Source: Flavobacteriaceae bacterium (GTDB lineage: Bacteria > Bacteroidota > Bacteroidia > Flavobacteriales > Flavobacteriaceae). Taken from it: a DNA stretch of 64,000 nt. The DNA is taken from assembly GCA_018646605.1 (NCBI GenBank), contig JABGUL010000034.1, forward strand, positions 62,001-126,000, given 5' to 3'. The notes below the pieces were generated by a model. It searched no databases. It had not been told where the DNA came from and saw nothing but the letters and a program-made list of their open reading frames with translations. The position numbers were made by a program, and so were the translations under genes. Every line of letters begins with the position of its first letter. The first letter of the stretch is position 1. Positions 17,218 through 27,800 of the stretch are shown piece after piece.

Positions 17218-18561
17218 TTAAATAAATTTTGTTTTTCCTGGAGTTGGAATTGGATACAATCCATTTGCGTCAGGAAGTGAGGGGGGTGTACTATCCCATG
17301 TTAAAGATTCCGGCATCAAATGCAATTGAGAATTTAACGCTTCTTCAAAGGTGATTTTTTTACCAGTATACGTAGCCATTCTTCCCAAAATAGCTGAAAG
17401 TGTACTCTTAGCACCATTCTCAGCATCTGAAATAACACCTCCACTTCGTATTGAAGCAAACAACTTATCGTGTTCTACCTGATAGGGGTTGGGGTCTTCG
17501 CTGCCTCTTCTGGGATATTTATATTGGGTTGCTCCTTCTAAATCAGAGATCTCTCCTTTTCCAATTTCTAAACTTCCTTTGGTTCCCTGAAAAACTTCAT
17601 CTACTCGACTCATGGTTCCTGGTATATGACGACATTGACTCGAAATTACTGCTCCACTTGGATAGGTAAACTCTACAAAATGGTGATCAAAAATTTCCCC
17701 ATGATCAATTCCATTTCTCACTTGACGCCCACCCATTCCTTGTGCTGATTCTGGATATTCGCCTACAAACCAGTTTGCCACATCGATATTATGAATATGT
17801 TGCTCTAAAATATGATCTCCACAAAGCCAATTGAAGTAATACCAATTACGCATTTGATATTCCAATTCTGATTGCCCCGGTTGACGCTTTTTTACCCAAA
17901 CGCCCGCATCATTCCAGTAGACTTGTCCACTGCGAATTTTTCCTATCGCTCCAGCATCAATTTTTTGTTTTAAATCAATATACTTCGATTGATAATGTCG
18001 TTGTAAACCAACAACTACATTTAGTTTTTTCGCTTTGGCTACTTTAGCCATCTCCAAAACCTTTCTTATCCCAACAGGATCAGTAGCGACAGGTTTTTCC
18101 ATAAACACATGCTTGTCATTATTTATGGCATACTCAAAGTGATAAGGTCTGAATCCAGGAGGAGTGGTCAAAATAACCACGTCCGCCATATCAATTGCTT
18201 TCTTGTAAGCATCTAAACCAATAAAACGATGTTTCTCTGGAATGTTAATTTTCTTCTGACCGTCAAAATGGTCTTGAATTCCTTTCAAACTTCTTTCAAT
18301 ACGGTCACCGAATGCATCGGCCATAGCCACTAATTCAACATTTTCATCAGCAGTAAGGGCTTGTACCGCAGCGCCAGAGCCTCTACCTCCACAACCTACC
18401 AAAGCAAGTTTAAGTTTTTTAGCACCATAGACATTTGCCATGGCATCTACCCCAAGAGGCATAGTCAACAGGGCACTGGTTGCTAGTGCCGTTTTTTGAA
18501 CAAAAGAGCGTCTAGATCCTCCGTTGCTTAGATTGTTTTTTTTCTTGTTTGTCATCTTCAT
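17218..18561 (-). CDS. Tat-exported Gfo/Idh/MocA-family oxidoreductase
   Basis: A 447-residue NAD(P)-type oxidoreductase. A twin-arginine signal with SRRSFVQKTALATSALL leads into a Rossmann fold: KLKLALVGCGGRGSGAAVQAL near residue 52, then VIILTTPPGFRPYHFEYAI and HVFMEKPVATDPVG with the conserved EKP motif. Substrate-domain text includes WYYFNWLCGDHILEQHIHNIDVANW, whose His residues are typical. GH109 hydrolases share this fold and export signal, but the characterised GH109 sequence pattern is not obvious here. Related exported Gfo/Idh enzymes oxidise glycosides at C3. It is the second gene of the operon, 9 bases after the SUMF1-like gene. An alternative start two codons later is possible. 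Confidence 0.87.
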   Translation of the reverse strand: MKMTNKKKNNLSNGGSRRSFVQKTALATSALLTMPLGVDAMANVYGAKKLKLALVGCGGRGSGAAVQALTADENVELVAMADAFGDRIERSLKGIQDHFDGQKKINIPEKHRFIGLDAYKKAIDMADVVILTTPPGFRPYHFEYAINNDKHVFMEKPVATDPVGIRKVLEMAKVAKAKKLNVVVGLQRHYQSKYIDLKQKIDAGAIGKIRSGQVYWNDAGVWVKKRQPGQSELEYQMRNWYYFNWLCGDHILEQHIHNIDVANWFVGEYPESAQGMGGRQVRNGIDHGEIFDHHFVEFTYPSGAVISSQCRHIPGTMSRVDEVFQGTKGSLEIGKGEISDLEGATQYKYPRRGSEDPNPYQVEHDKLFASIRSGGVISDAENGAKSTLSAILGRMATYTGKKITFEEALNSQLHLMPESLTWDSTPPSLPDANGLYPIPTPGKTKFI

Positions 18562-18570
18562 TAATTTAAG

Positions 18571-19533
18571 TTAGTCTGAGTAGTTCCAATATTGTTTTTG
18601 TTCTTCTTCTGAAGGCACATTAAGTGGTCTAACGACTCTAAATCCAACAAAGGGAGCGTCGGTATGCCACCATATACTCTTAGGGATTTGAGGATCTCGT
18701 TTTTTCCAGCTTTTGGAAGAAGGTCTGCGTGCTGCTGAACGAAGACGATTGGGACTGTCCATCCAAGAACCGCCTCGTACTACTTTTGGGTATATTTTTT
18801 CGCCTTTTTCCTGAGGGTTATCAACCCCTTTTTTTCTTTTTGAATAAGCTGTAGGTAAATATTGATCTAAAGTCCATTCAGCCACATTTCCATGCATATC
18901 ATGCAAACCCCAATCATTGGGTTTCTTAGTTCCAACTTTTTGGTATTTATCATTACTATTCCCTTTAAACCAAGCATAATTCATAAGTTCAGACACATCA
19001 TCACCAAATGAATATGATGATGTACTTCCTGCTCTTGCAGCGTATTCCCATTCAGCCTCTGTCGGCAGACGGTAAAAGTGACCTGTCATTGCAGAAAGCC
19101 ATTCACAAAATTTTACTGCTGCTAATTGTGTCATACAAATTGCTGGATAGTTATCAATTCCCATCCCAAAACTCATTTCTACGTAGGGTGTTGTAGCTCC
19201 TGAAACCGCATCAACATCTAACGAGACTTCTGTATTTGCATCTTTTATAATTTGATTTTGATCAATTTCTCTACTGACAAAAAGATTGTATAAATCCCAA
19301 GTAATTTCAACATTACTCATCCAAAAAGGGGCTATGGTCACCCGATGCTGTGGCCCTTCATCTCCGAAATGACCCCCTTCTACTTTTGGGCTTCCCATAA
19401 TAAATTCACCTCCTTGGATAAAGACCATAGGGTTTTGATAATCAACCTCTGGTAATTGAATCGAATAATTCTCCTGTCCAAAAACATTTAGTACCCAAAA
19501 TATAAAAAAAAGTTTAATGTAAAAATCTCTCAT
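18571..19533 (-). CDS. SUMF1/FGE-fold secreted protein lacking the FGE cysteines
   Basis: A 320-residue exported protein with a signal peptide (IKLFFIFWVLNVFGQ). The rest is a formylglycine-generating-enzyme-like domain: MVFIQGGEFIMGSP, then HRVTIAPFWMSNVEIT, RLPTEAEWEYAARAG, DMHGNVAEWTLDQ, KVVRGGSWMD and FVGFRVVRP. Active FGEs carry two cysteines just after the GGSW motif; here that stretch reads WMDSPNRLRSAARR with none, and no sulfatase gene is near. It is therefore probably a binding or scaffold relative, like the gliding proteins GldJ/GldK. I start it at ATG 19533, as the only upstream alternative is a GTG five codons earlier. It is the first gene of the operon, divergent from susC. Confidence 0.85.
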   Translation of the reverse strand: MRDFYIKLFFIFWVLNVFGQENYSIQLPEVDYQNPMVFIQGGEFIMGSPKVEGGHFGDEGPQHRVTIAPFWMSNVEITWDLYNLFVSREIDQNQIIKDANTEVSLDVDAVSGATTPYVEMSFGMGIDNYPAICMTQLAAVKFCEWLSAMTGHFYRLPTEAEWEYAARAGSTSSYSFGDDVSELMNYAWFKGNSNDKYQKVGTKKPNDWGLHDMHGNVAEWTLDQYLPTAYSKRKKGVDNPQEKGEKIYPKVVRGGSWMDSPNRLRSAARRPSSKSWKKRDPQIPKSIWWHTDAPFVGFRVVRPLNVPSEEEQKQYWNYSD

Positions 19534-19680
19534 TATTATTAAATCCACTAAAAAAGTTAAACAATATTATATATTTCATTTAACAAGTAACGTTTTTTAT
19601 ATAAATAAATCATTTTTTAATCCACATTAACAAAATTTTTATATTTTTAGACATAATTAATTAAAATAAAACCGACAAAC

Positions 19681-22600
19681 ATGAATTCAAAACTTAGAAT
19701 AAAGCAACTTGTTTTCTTCACTTTCATTTTAGTGGGAAGCATTGCTTTTGCCCAACAGTCCGTTTCAGGAAATGTAAGCGATAATGAAGGACCTCTTCCG
19801 GGAGTTAGTGTCATTATCAAAGGAACTGCTCAGGGAGTGGTTACCGACTTTGATGGTAATTATACCATATCAGTATCAAATCAAGAAGCAGAACTTGTTT
19901 TCTCCTATTTGGGTTTTCTAACTCAGGAAATTACGGTGGGATCGAACAGTAACCTTGATGTTCAACTAATTGAAGACGTTCAAGGTCTTGAAGAAGTAGT
20001 TGTAACCGGTTATGGAACTCAGAAAAAAGCAACTTTAACTGGTTCTATCGCAACCATTGGTGGTGAAGCGCTTGAAAAATCATCCTCTCCAAACCTAGGT
20101 ACTGCATTGGCTGGAAAAGTGGCTGGTCTTTATATTGACACTGGAAATGGAGCCCCTGGTGCTGACAATCCAGCGATTCGTGTTCGTGGTACCAATACAT
20201 TCAATAATTCCTCTGCACTTATTGTAATTGATGGAATTCCAAATCGCGCAGGTGGTTTAGCTCGTATAAACCCAGCAGATATTGAAAGTATATCCGTATT
20301 AAAAGATGCATCAGCTGCAATTTATGGAGCTAGAGCAGCAAATGGTGTTATCCTTATCACTACCAAAAGAGGTAAAAAAGGAGATGCACAAGTTAAAATA
20401 ACATCCAATTATGGATGGCAAAATTTCACAACTGTTCCTGACATGTTGGAAGGTGCTGAATATATGGATTTAGTGAATTTATTAAATGTTTACAAACTTC
20501 CTACTAATGAATGGACTGCAGCAAATGCCGTTCGAGGACAACCTTTTACACGTCCAAACGGTGAAGTATTAAACCCAACTTATTCTACCGATCGTATTCA
20601 GAATACAGCGGCAGGAACTGATTTATGGAACTATCCTGACACAGACTGGATGGAAGAAGTGCAACGTAAAAATGCTCCTACTACAAGACAAAATGTTCAA
20701 GTTAGTGGTGGTAATGATGATGTAACATATTTAGCGTCTTTTGGTTTTTTAAGGCAAGATGTTAATTTTAAAAATGCACCTAAAGGATTTACTCAGTATG
20801 ACTTACGTTTAAATCTTGATGCTAAAATTAATGACTTTTTAAGTATGGATGTAGGTTTGTATTCTCGTCAAGAAGAGAATCTTACTTCTACCAATGCACC
20901 CGCAAATGTATTTAATGACTTAGTAAGACAATACCCTTGGTTTCCAGCCTACTGGCCTACGGGTGAGTATGGACCTGATATTGAAAACGGGAACAACCCA
21001 GCTATTCGGGTAACGGATTCTCCTGGATACAATAATAGAAGCACAAACTTTGTTCAAAGTAATATTGGAATAAACTTAAAGGTTCCTGGCGTAGAAGGCT
21101 TACTAATTAGAGGTAATGTTTCTTACGACAAGATGAACTTTGATCAAAAGTTATGGCAACGACCATGGGAATTATACACTTGGGATGGAATCAACAAAGA
21201 CTCGTCTGGGTTGACAGCAGCGCAACGTGGACCAGGTGATCCTAGTTTAACTCAAGACCATACTACCTTAACTGATATCACAGCAACTGTTAATGCCTCT
21301 TATGAAAAAGAAGTAGGAGATCATTACTTTAAAGTATTGGGAGGTATAACTCGTGAAGAATCGGAACAAAGTTTCATGAGAGCCTACAAGCGTTTCTTTT
21401 TATCCAATGATTTAGATCAATTAAGTTTTGGTGGACAAGATGGACAATTTAGTCAAGGAACAGGATACGAAATAGCACGTTTGAACTATTATGGTAGAAT
21501 AAATTATACTTATAAAGAAAAATACTTGTTTGAAGCACTTTTCCGTTATGATGGATCTTACTTATTTCCAGAAGACACTCGCTATGGTTTCTTCCCTGGA
21601 GCATCAGCAGGGTGGGTTGTTTCTGAAGAAAATTTCTTTAAAGACAATGTATCTTTCTTAGATTACTTTAAGTTAAAAGGTTCATGGGGACAATTGGGTA
21701 ATGACAACGTTGCTCCATTCCAGTTCCTTGCTTCTTATGGGTTCTCTGCAACAGGCCTTGGAGATGTCTACACTACAGCATATGAAACTAAAGTACCCAA
21801 TACCAACATTACTTGGGAGACTCAAACTTCTGCTAACTTTGGTTTTGACTTAAGAGCAATTAACAACAGACTCTCATTAGGATTTGAAGTATTCAGAAAC
21901 CTAAGAGAAAACATCCTTACACTTCCCAACAAGACGTTACCCTCTTATAGTGGAATTACACCTCCAGCACAAAATATTGGAGAATTTGAAAATACAGGAA
22001 TTGAAATTACGGCTGGATTTAATGGAGAAACTAATTCTGGTTTGACTTATAACTTCTCGTTTAATGTAAGTGATTCAAACAATACTTTATTGTTCGTAGA
22101 CGAACCTGATTTTGCAGATCGTCCATGGCAACGTGAAACAGGAGGTGAATTAGGTCGTCCTTTACTTTATTCTTTCGATGGAGTATTCCGATCACAAGCT
22201 GAAATTGACTCTGAATCTTTAGATTATTCAGGCGTTACGCCATTATTAAAACCTGGAGATGCTAGAGTTGCAGATATCAACGGAGATGGTAAAATTACAC
22301 CTGCAGATAAACAACGAACAGGTGGAAGTGCTTTTGCAGACACTCAGTTTGGTTTCAATACTTCTTTAGCATACAAGAATTTTGATTTTAACATGTACTG
22401 GAATGGTGCTGCTGGTGGCTTCAATAGCTATGAGTGGAGCTTTATGTCTGGAACATTAGCAAACGTCCAACGCGATGTATTTGATCGTGCATGGTCATTG
22501 GATAATCCTAATGCTCCAGCACCAAGATTAGCAGATCGTGGTGACCAATGGTATTCTGGTCAAACAGATTACGCTTTGATAACACGAGACTTTATTCGAT

Positions 22601-22848
22601 TAAAATCATTAGAATTAGGTTATAATTTTTCTGAAGAAATTAGCAGTAAAATTGGAGCACAAAGTATACGACTGTCCGTATCAGGTACAAACTTGATTAC
22701 CATTACAGATTTCCCTTTTGATCCTGAGATATTACAAAGCGGAGCGGATATAAATAATACAAGAAATGCAGGTGGTGGAGCTGTCAACAATGGTGGTGCC
22801 TATCCTCTATTAAAAACAATAATAACTGGAGTACAATTAACTTTTTAA
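19681..22848 (+). CDS. SusC/RagA-family TonB-linked outer membrane protein
   Basis: A 1055-residue TonB-dependent transporter that imports glycans or peptides across the outer membrane with its SusD partner. The signal peptide ends near AFAQQ. Residues about 25-100 are the carboxypeptidase-regulatory-like domain (VSGNVSDNEGPLPGVSVIIK). The plug follows, with EEVVVTGYGTQKKATLTGS and the RagA motif SVLKDASAAIYGARAANGVI. The rest is a 22-strand barrel with aromatic-rich strands, ending in ITGVQLTF with a C-terminal Phe. It is first in a two-gene operon with susD, 2 bases apart. The 147-base region upstream is AT-rich and divergent from the SUMF1-like operon, which suggests shared control. Confidence 0.95.
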   Translation: MNSKLRIKQLVFFTFILVGSIAFAQQSVSGNVSDNEGPLPGVSVIIKGTAQGVVTDFDGNYTISVSNQEAELVFSYLGFLTQEITVGSNSNLDVQLIEDVQGLEEVVVTGYGTQKKATLTGSIATIGGEALEKSSSPNLGTALAGKVAGLYIDTGNGAPGADNPAIRVRGTNTFNNSSALIVIDGIPNRAGGLARINPADIESISVLKDASAAIYGARAANGVILITTKRGKKGDAQVKITSNYGWQNFTTVPDMLEGAEYMDLVNLLNVYKLPTNEWTAANAVRGQPFTRPNGEVLNPTYSTDRIQNTAAGTDLWNYPDTDWMEEVQRKNAPTTRQNVQVSGGNDDVTYLASFGFLRQDVNFKNAPKGFTQYDLRLNLDAKINDFLSMDVGLYSRQEENLTSTNAPANVFNDLVRQYPWFPAYWPTGEYGPDIENGNNPAIRVTDSPGYNNRSTNFVQSNIGINLKVPGVEGLLIRGNVSYDKMNFDQKLWQRPWELYTWDGINKDSSGLTAAQRGPGDPSLTQDHTTLTDITATVNASYEKEVGDHYFKVLGGITREESEQSFMRAYKRFFLSNDLDQLSFGGQDGQFSQGTGYEIARLNYYGRINYTYKEKYLFEALFRYDGSYLFPEDTRYGFFPGASAGWVVSEENFFKDNVSFLDYFKLKGSWGQLGNDNVAPFQFLASYGFSATGLGDVYTTAYETKVPNTNITWETQTSANFGFDLRAINNRLSLGFEVFRNLRENILTLPNKTLPSYSGITPPAQNIGEFENTGIEITAGFNGETNSGLTYNFSFNVSDSNNTLLFVDEPDFADRPWQRETGGELGRPLLYSFDGVFRSQAEIDSESLDYSGVTPLLKPGDARVADINGDGKITPADKQRTGGSAFADTQFGFNTSLAYKNFDFNMYWNGAAGGFNSYEWSFMSGTLANVQRDVFDRAWSLDNPNAPAPRLADRGDQWYSGQTDYALITRDFIRLKSLELGYNFSEEISSKIGAQSIRLSVSGTNLITITDFPFDPEILQSGADINNTRNAGGGAVNNGGAYPLLKTIITGVQLTF

Positions 22849-22850
22849 AC

Positions 22851-24734
22851 ATGATAATAATGAAGAAGATTTTTTTTAATATTGCAAGTGGTGTTATGTT
22901 TAGTCTAGCCCTAGTCGGGTGTCAAGACGACTTTCTAAATACAACCCCGCTGAGCGAAATTGCTGAGTCAAATGTTTGGTCATCAGCTAAATTAGCAGAA
23001 GCTGCTGTATTAGACCTTTATCAAGGTACTTGGGCAGGAACACTTACCCGTGAAGAAACGACAGATGCCTTTACAGATCAAGCTGTATTTACGCACCCTG
23101 GACGTGGAGTAGATGGATATACCGAGGGTAAAATGAATCCATCAGGTAGTTATATTGATTTCCAATGGTTTAGTTGGTCTCAAATATATCCTTTCATCCG
23201 TAGTTCAAATATTGCAATTAAACAATTGACTACAAACGAAGGTGGTTTGGAAGCCGGTCTTGCTAAAAGGCTATTAGGAGAAGCTTATTTTATGAGAGCT
23301 TATTTCTACACGCAGCTAATGCGCCAGTTTGGAGGTTTAGTATTATTAACCGAACCACTGACACTTGAAAGCGAAGCTGAAAATCCAAGATCCAGTTTTG
23401 AAGCAACTATAAATCAAATTATTGCTGATGTTGATCAGGCGATTTCATTATTGAATGACGCCCCTGCGGACAAAGCAAGAGCACATAAAATTACAGCTTT
23501 AGCATTGAAGTCAAGAGTTTTAACGCATGCTGCTAGTGATTTATACGATCAAACCAAAACAGCTGGAATTTCAACAATTTCATCCTTTGCAAATAAAGAA
23601 CTTATAGGATATACTTCTGGTTCTCAACAACAACGTTGGCAGGCAGCTAAAGTAGCTTCAAAAGCGTTATTAGATGCTACAACTGGATATAAATTAGATT
23701 ATTCAGCTCCTGCATCTTTTGAAGAAGCAAAGCAGAATTACGAAGATATCTGGTTACAAGGAGATAAAAATCAAGATTTTATCTGGGGACGTTTAATCGA
23801 GTCCTTCGGTTTTGGATCAAGAACTTATCCTGGAGGTAATGATTGGTCACAAGGACCCGGAATGGTTGCTTTATATCATGGTCCAAATGGTTATCACGAG
23901 TGGGCAGGAACTACACCTACAGAAGCATTGGCTTCTAAGTATAGTCTAGCCGACGGTACTGATTTTGATTGGAATAATCCAGATCACGCTAGTGATCCTT
24001 ACGGAAACCGAGAAGCTCGTTTTTATTCAACTTTATTGTTTGATGGAGCGCCTTGGAAAGTAAGAACCTCTGACGTTACTAAATATGATAACTTCAATGA
24101 AATTCAAACGGGTTATTACACCTTCAAAGATGGAACTATTGTAAATGGTGTGGATACGCGTCAAGGACCTATTGAAGATTGGAATGGTTCTAGAACAGGT
24201 TACTATTTCAAAAAATTCATGGATCCTTATACTCCTGCATCATGGCCAAATGATCTACAAAAAGTAGATGCGCCATATGTACGTTATACTGAAATCCTTT
24301 TAAATTATGTGGAAGCAAATATTAATCTTGGAGATGAAGGCGAGGCTAAAGCATGGTTGAACAGATTACGTTTCAGAAATGGATTACCAGAGGTTACAGC
24401 ATCAGGTTCTGATCTAGTTGAAGTATATAAAAGAGAACGTGATAAAGAATTGGTAAACGAAGATGCGCGTCTATATGACATGAAGAGATGGTTAGAAGGG
24501 CCTTATTCATTAGACAAACAAGTTCAGCAGATTCTAATTCAAGCTATTCAAAAGTCAGGAAGTGGAATGACTCCTGCTAATTATCAAAAAAGTAGTTCTG
24601 ATTTTGAATATGTTTACAGACCAACTGATATTGTATTTGAAAACAGAGTATGGAAAGATCAGGTTTATTTTATGCCTATTCCTCAGGCTGAAATCGATAG
24701 AGATCCTTCGATACAACAAAATCCAGGGTACTAA
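22851..24734 (+). CDS. SusD/RagB-family nutrient-binding outer membrane lipoprotein
   Basis: A 627-residue surface lipoprotein that caps the SusC barrel and binds substrate. The signal ends with LVGC (lipobox Cys about residue 24). SusD features: helical TPR-like N-terminal half starting QDDFLNTTPLSEIAESNVW, the motif RLLGEAYFMRAYFYTQLMRQFGG-like (residues about 138-160), KITALALKSRVLTHAAS, and the C-terminal YVRYTEILLNYVEANINLG and KRERDKELVNEDARLYDMKRW. Its terminal sentence PIPQAEIDRDPSIQQNPGY is the standard family ending. An ATG at 22860 (MKKIFF) is an equally good start. A strong terminator follows. Confidence 0.95.
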   Translation: MIIMKKIFFNIASGVMFSLALVGCQDDFLNTTPLSEIAESNVWSSAKLAEAAVLDLYQGTWAGTLTREETTDAFTDQAVFTHPGRGVDGYTEGKMNPSGSYIDFQWFSWSQIYPFIRSSNIAIKQLTTNEGGLEAGLAKRLLGEAYFMRAYFYTQLMRQFGGLVLLTEPLTLESEAENPRSSFEATINQIIADVDQAISLLNDAPADKARAHKITALALKSRVLTHAASDLYDQTKTAGISTISSFANKELIGYTSGSQQQRWQAAKVASKALLDATTGYKLDYSAPASFEEAKQNYEDIWLQGDKNQDFIWGRLIESFGFGSRTYPGGNDWSQGPGMVALYHGPNGYHEWAGTTPTEALASKYSLADGTDFDWNNPDHASDPYGNREARFYSTLLFDGAPWKVRTSDVTKYDNFNEIQTGYYTFKDGTIVNGVDTRQGPIEDWNGSRTGYYFKKFMDPYTPASWPNDLQKVDAPYVRYTEILLNYVEANINLGDEGEAKAWLNRLRFRNGLPEVTASGSDLVEVYKRERDKELVNEDARLYDMKRWLEGPYSLDKQVQQILIQAIQKSGSGMTPANYQKSSSDFEYVYRPTDIVFENRVWKDQVYFMPIPQAEIDRDPSIQQNPGY

Positions 24735-24757
24735 TAAAACCCTTATTTAAAAATTAA

Positions 24758-24793
24758 AATAACCTGGTATTTTATACCAGGTTATTTTTTTTT
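24758..24793 (+). terminator. Strong intrinsic terminator after susCD
   Basis: A 13-base-pair perfect stem, AATAACCTGGTAT / ATACCAGGTTATT, with a three-base loop, followed by a run of nine T residues. It separates the susCD genes from the FG-GAP lipoprotein gene starting 25 bases further on, so it probably sets a stepwise drop in expression. Confidence 0.9.
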
Positions 24794-24817
24794 AATATTG
24801 TTTAATAATACCTTTTT

Positions 24818-27800
24818 ATGAGAAATATTTTAGTTCTGTTGACCTGTATGTCTTTCATATTTTCATGCACAACATCGGAAAAATCATTTGTTAAGTTAAG
24901 TCCCAAAAAAACAAACGTAGATTTTCAAAATAAATTAAACGAAACCCATAGTTACAATTATTTCACCTATCCCTACATGTATCTTGGAGGAGGGGTTGCT
25001 GTTGGAGATATTAATAATGATGGTCTAGAGGATTTATATTTTACTGGAAACATGGTGTCAAATAAACTGTATTTAAATAAAGGAAATATGGTGTTTGAAG
25101 ACATTACTAAAAGTGCGGGAGTCGCTGGAGATTCACGCTGGTTTTCTGGAATTACCATGGTCGATATAAATCAAGATGGATACTTAGATATATACTGTTC
25201 TGTAGGAGGGAAAAATGAACCTAACAATAATGTACTATATATTAATAATAAGGATAATACGTTTACAGAAAAAGCAAAAGAGTATGGAATTGATGACAAT
25301 GGCTACAGTATGCAATCAACTTTTCTAGACTATGATAAAGATGGAGATCTTGATCTCTATGTAGCAAACTACCCTCCTACTAGCTTCACAGCACCCGTGG
25401 ATTACTATAAATACATGCTAGACAATCACAGTGATCAAGATTCGGATCACTTATACAGAAACGATGGAGGAACTTTTACTGATGTAACAGAAGAATCAGG
25501 GATAAGTAATTTTGGTCTAAGCTTGGGTGTAGTAGCTTCAGATTTTAATAATGATAATTATCCTGATTTATATCTTTCTAACGACTTTAACGCACCTGAT
25601 TTTCTTTATATAAATAATGGAGATGGAACTTTTTCAAACAAAATACAACCGGTTTTAAAACAAACCTCATTTTTCGGTATGGGAGTGGATAGTGCAGATT
25701 TTAATAATGATGGATGGAATGATATTTTTCAGTTAGACATGAGTGCATCAGACAATTATCGTTCAAAAGCGAATATGTCTTCCATGAATCCAGAAGTTTT
25801 TTATCAATCTGTTGCGCTAGGCTTACACCATCAGTATATGCAAAACTCATTACAACTAAACCAAGGGAATTTGGGAAACAAAGAACCTGCATTTAGCAAC
25901 ATCGCTCGCTGGGGAGGTGTGTCTTCTACCGATTGGAGTTGGGGTGGTTTATTTGCAGACTTTGACAATGATGGATGGAAAGATCTATTTGTAACCAATG
26001 GTATCCGAAGAGATGTAAACAATAAAGATTTTTATAATGAGCATCGTGACTTTTTTAATAAAATGGAAAATGATTCAAATTTTAGAAATAAAGAGGAGGA
26101 GGTTAAACTACTAAACTATTTAGAAAAAATTCCATCCCAAAAATTAGCCAATTACATGTTCCAAAACCAAAAAGAAAATGGCTTTGAGGACAAAAGTAGC
26201 GCTTGGGGTTTAGATGAAAAAACATTTTCAAACGGGGTTGTCTTTTCAGATTTAGATAACGATGGAGATCTTGACCTAGTCATTAATAATTTAGAAGATA
26301 TTGCGAGTATCTATGAAAATAATCAAGCTACGGGGAATTATCTTGACTTTACACTCACAGGAAAGGATCAAAACCTTCCTATGGGAACAAAGATTTATAT
26401 ATCACAAGGAGAAAATCTTCAAATGCAAGAATACAATCTTACAAGAGGCTATATGTCTTCTGTTTCACCACGGATTCATTTTGGTGTGGGAGCGGCAAAA
26501 AGTATTGATAAGATTAGAATTGTTTGGCCTGATAATAAAGAAACAATTATGGAAAATGTGGCCACGAACCAACGCTTGAATGTTGCATACCATGAAAGTG
26601 CTGTAGATGTAGGACAAAACTCTACAATAGCGATTGCTTCAAAAAAGTTTGAAACCCTAACTCAAAATGATTCCTTTCTTCATAAAGAAAATCCATATGA
26701 TGACTTTGAAGTGGAAATTTTACTTCCACATAAAAACTCAACTTTAGGTCCTGCACTTGCTGTAGGAGATTTAAATGGAGATCAAAGAGAAGATTACGTT
26801 GTGGGCGGTGCTATAGGACAGCCTGCGGCCCTTTATTTACAAAATTCTGATGGAACATTTCAATATAAAGCTATATCTATATTCGATAATGATAAATTTT
26901 ATGAAGACCTCGGAATCGTAATTCTAGATGCAGACAATGATGGTGATAATGATCTTTATTTTGCAAGTGGGGGAAATGAATTTAATGAAGGCTCCCAAGG
27001 CTACGAAGACCGTTTTTATGAAAACCTTGGAAACTTAAACTTTAAACGTAACCTAGATGCAATTCCGAATACACGTATTAGCGGTGCGGAAGTTTCAGTC
27101 CAAGATTATGATCACGATGGTGATTTAGATCTTTTTGTTGGAGGTCGTTTGACAGCGAAACAATATCCTAATCCCGCAAGTTCAAGGTTACTTGAAAATC
27201 AAAGTTCCTCAACAGGTATAAAATTTATAGATGTTACAAAAGATAAACTCCCAGAACTTAAAAATATCGGCCTTGTCACGGCATCAACTTGGATTGATTA
27301 TGATGGTGACTCATGGGAAGATCTTGTTATAGTTGGGGAATGGATGCCTATTCGATTTTTTAAAAACAATCAAGGAACGTTTAAAGAAGACACCAAACAA
27401 GTATTTAAATCAGATCAAAATGGATGGTGGTTTTCAATTGAAAAGGGGGACTTTGACAATGATGGAGATCAAGATTTAGTGGTTGGTAATCTTGGAACAA
27501 ATTATAAATACCAAGCTTCAGTTGAAAAACCTTTTAGCATCTACCTAAATGATTTTGATAAAAATGAAGTTAAAGATATTGTTTTAAGTTACTCCACAGG
27601 ATCTGAAGAATACCCTGTACGAGGAAGGCAATGTTCTTCTGAACAAATGCCTGCAATAAAGAAAAAATTCAAAAACTATGATGCATTTGCAAGTGCCTCA
27701 TTAAAGGATATCTACACAGATCAAATGTTGGATAACTCCTTAAAATATGAGATCAAATCTTTTAAAAGTATATATCTAGAAAATAACGATGGAAAGTTTA

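Noticed and set aside
19534-19680. Promoter search in the divergent SUMF1-like/susC region
   Set aside because: Only partial matches (TATATTTT near 19640) without a -33 TTG; very AT-rich, so chance matches are expected.
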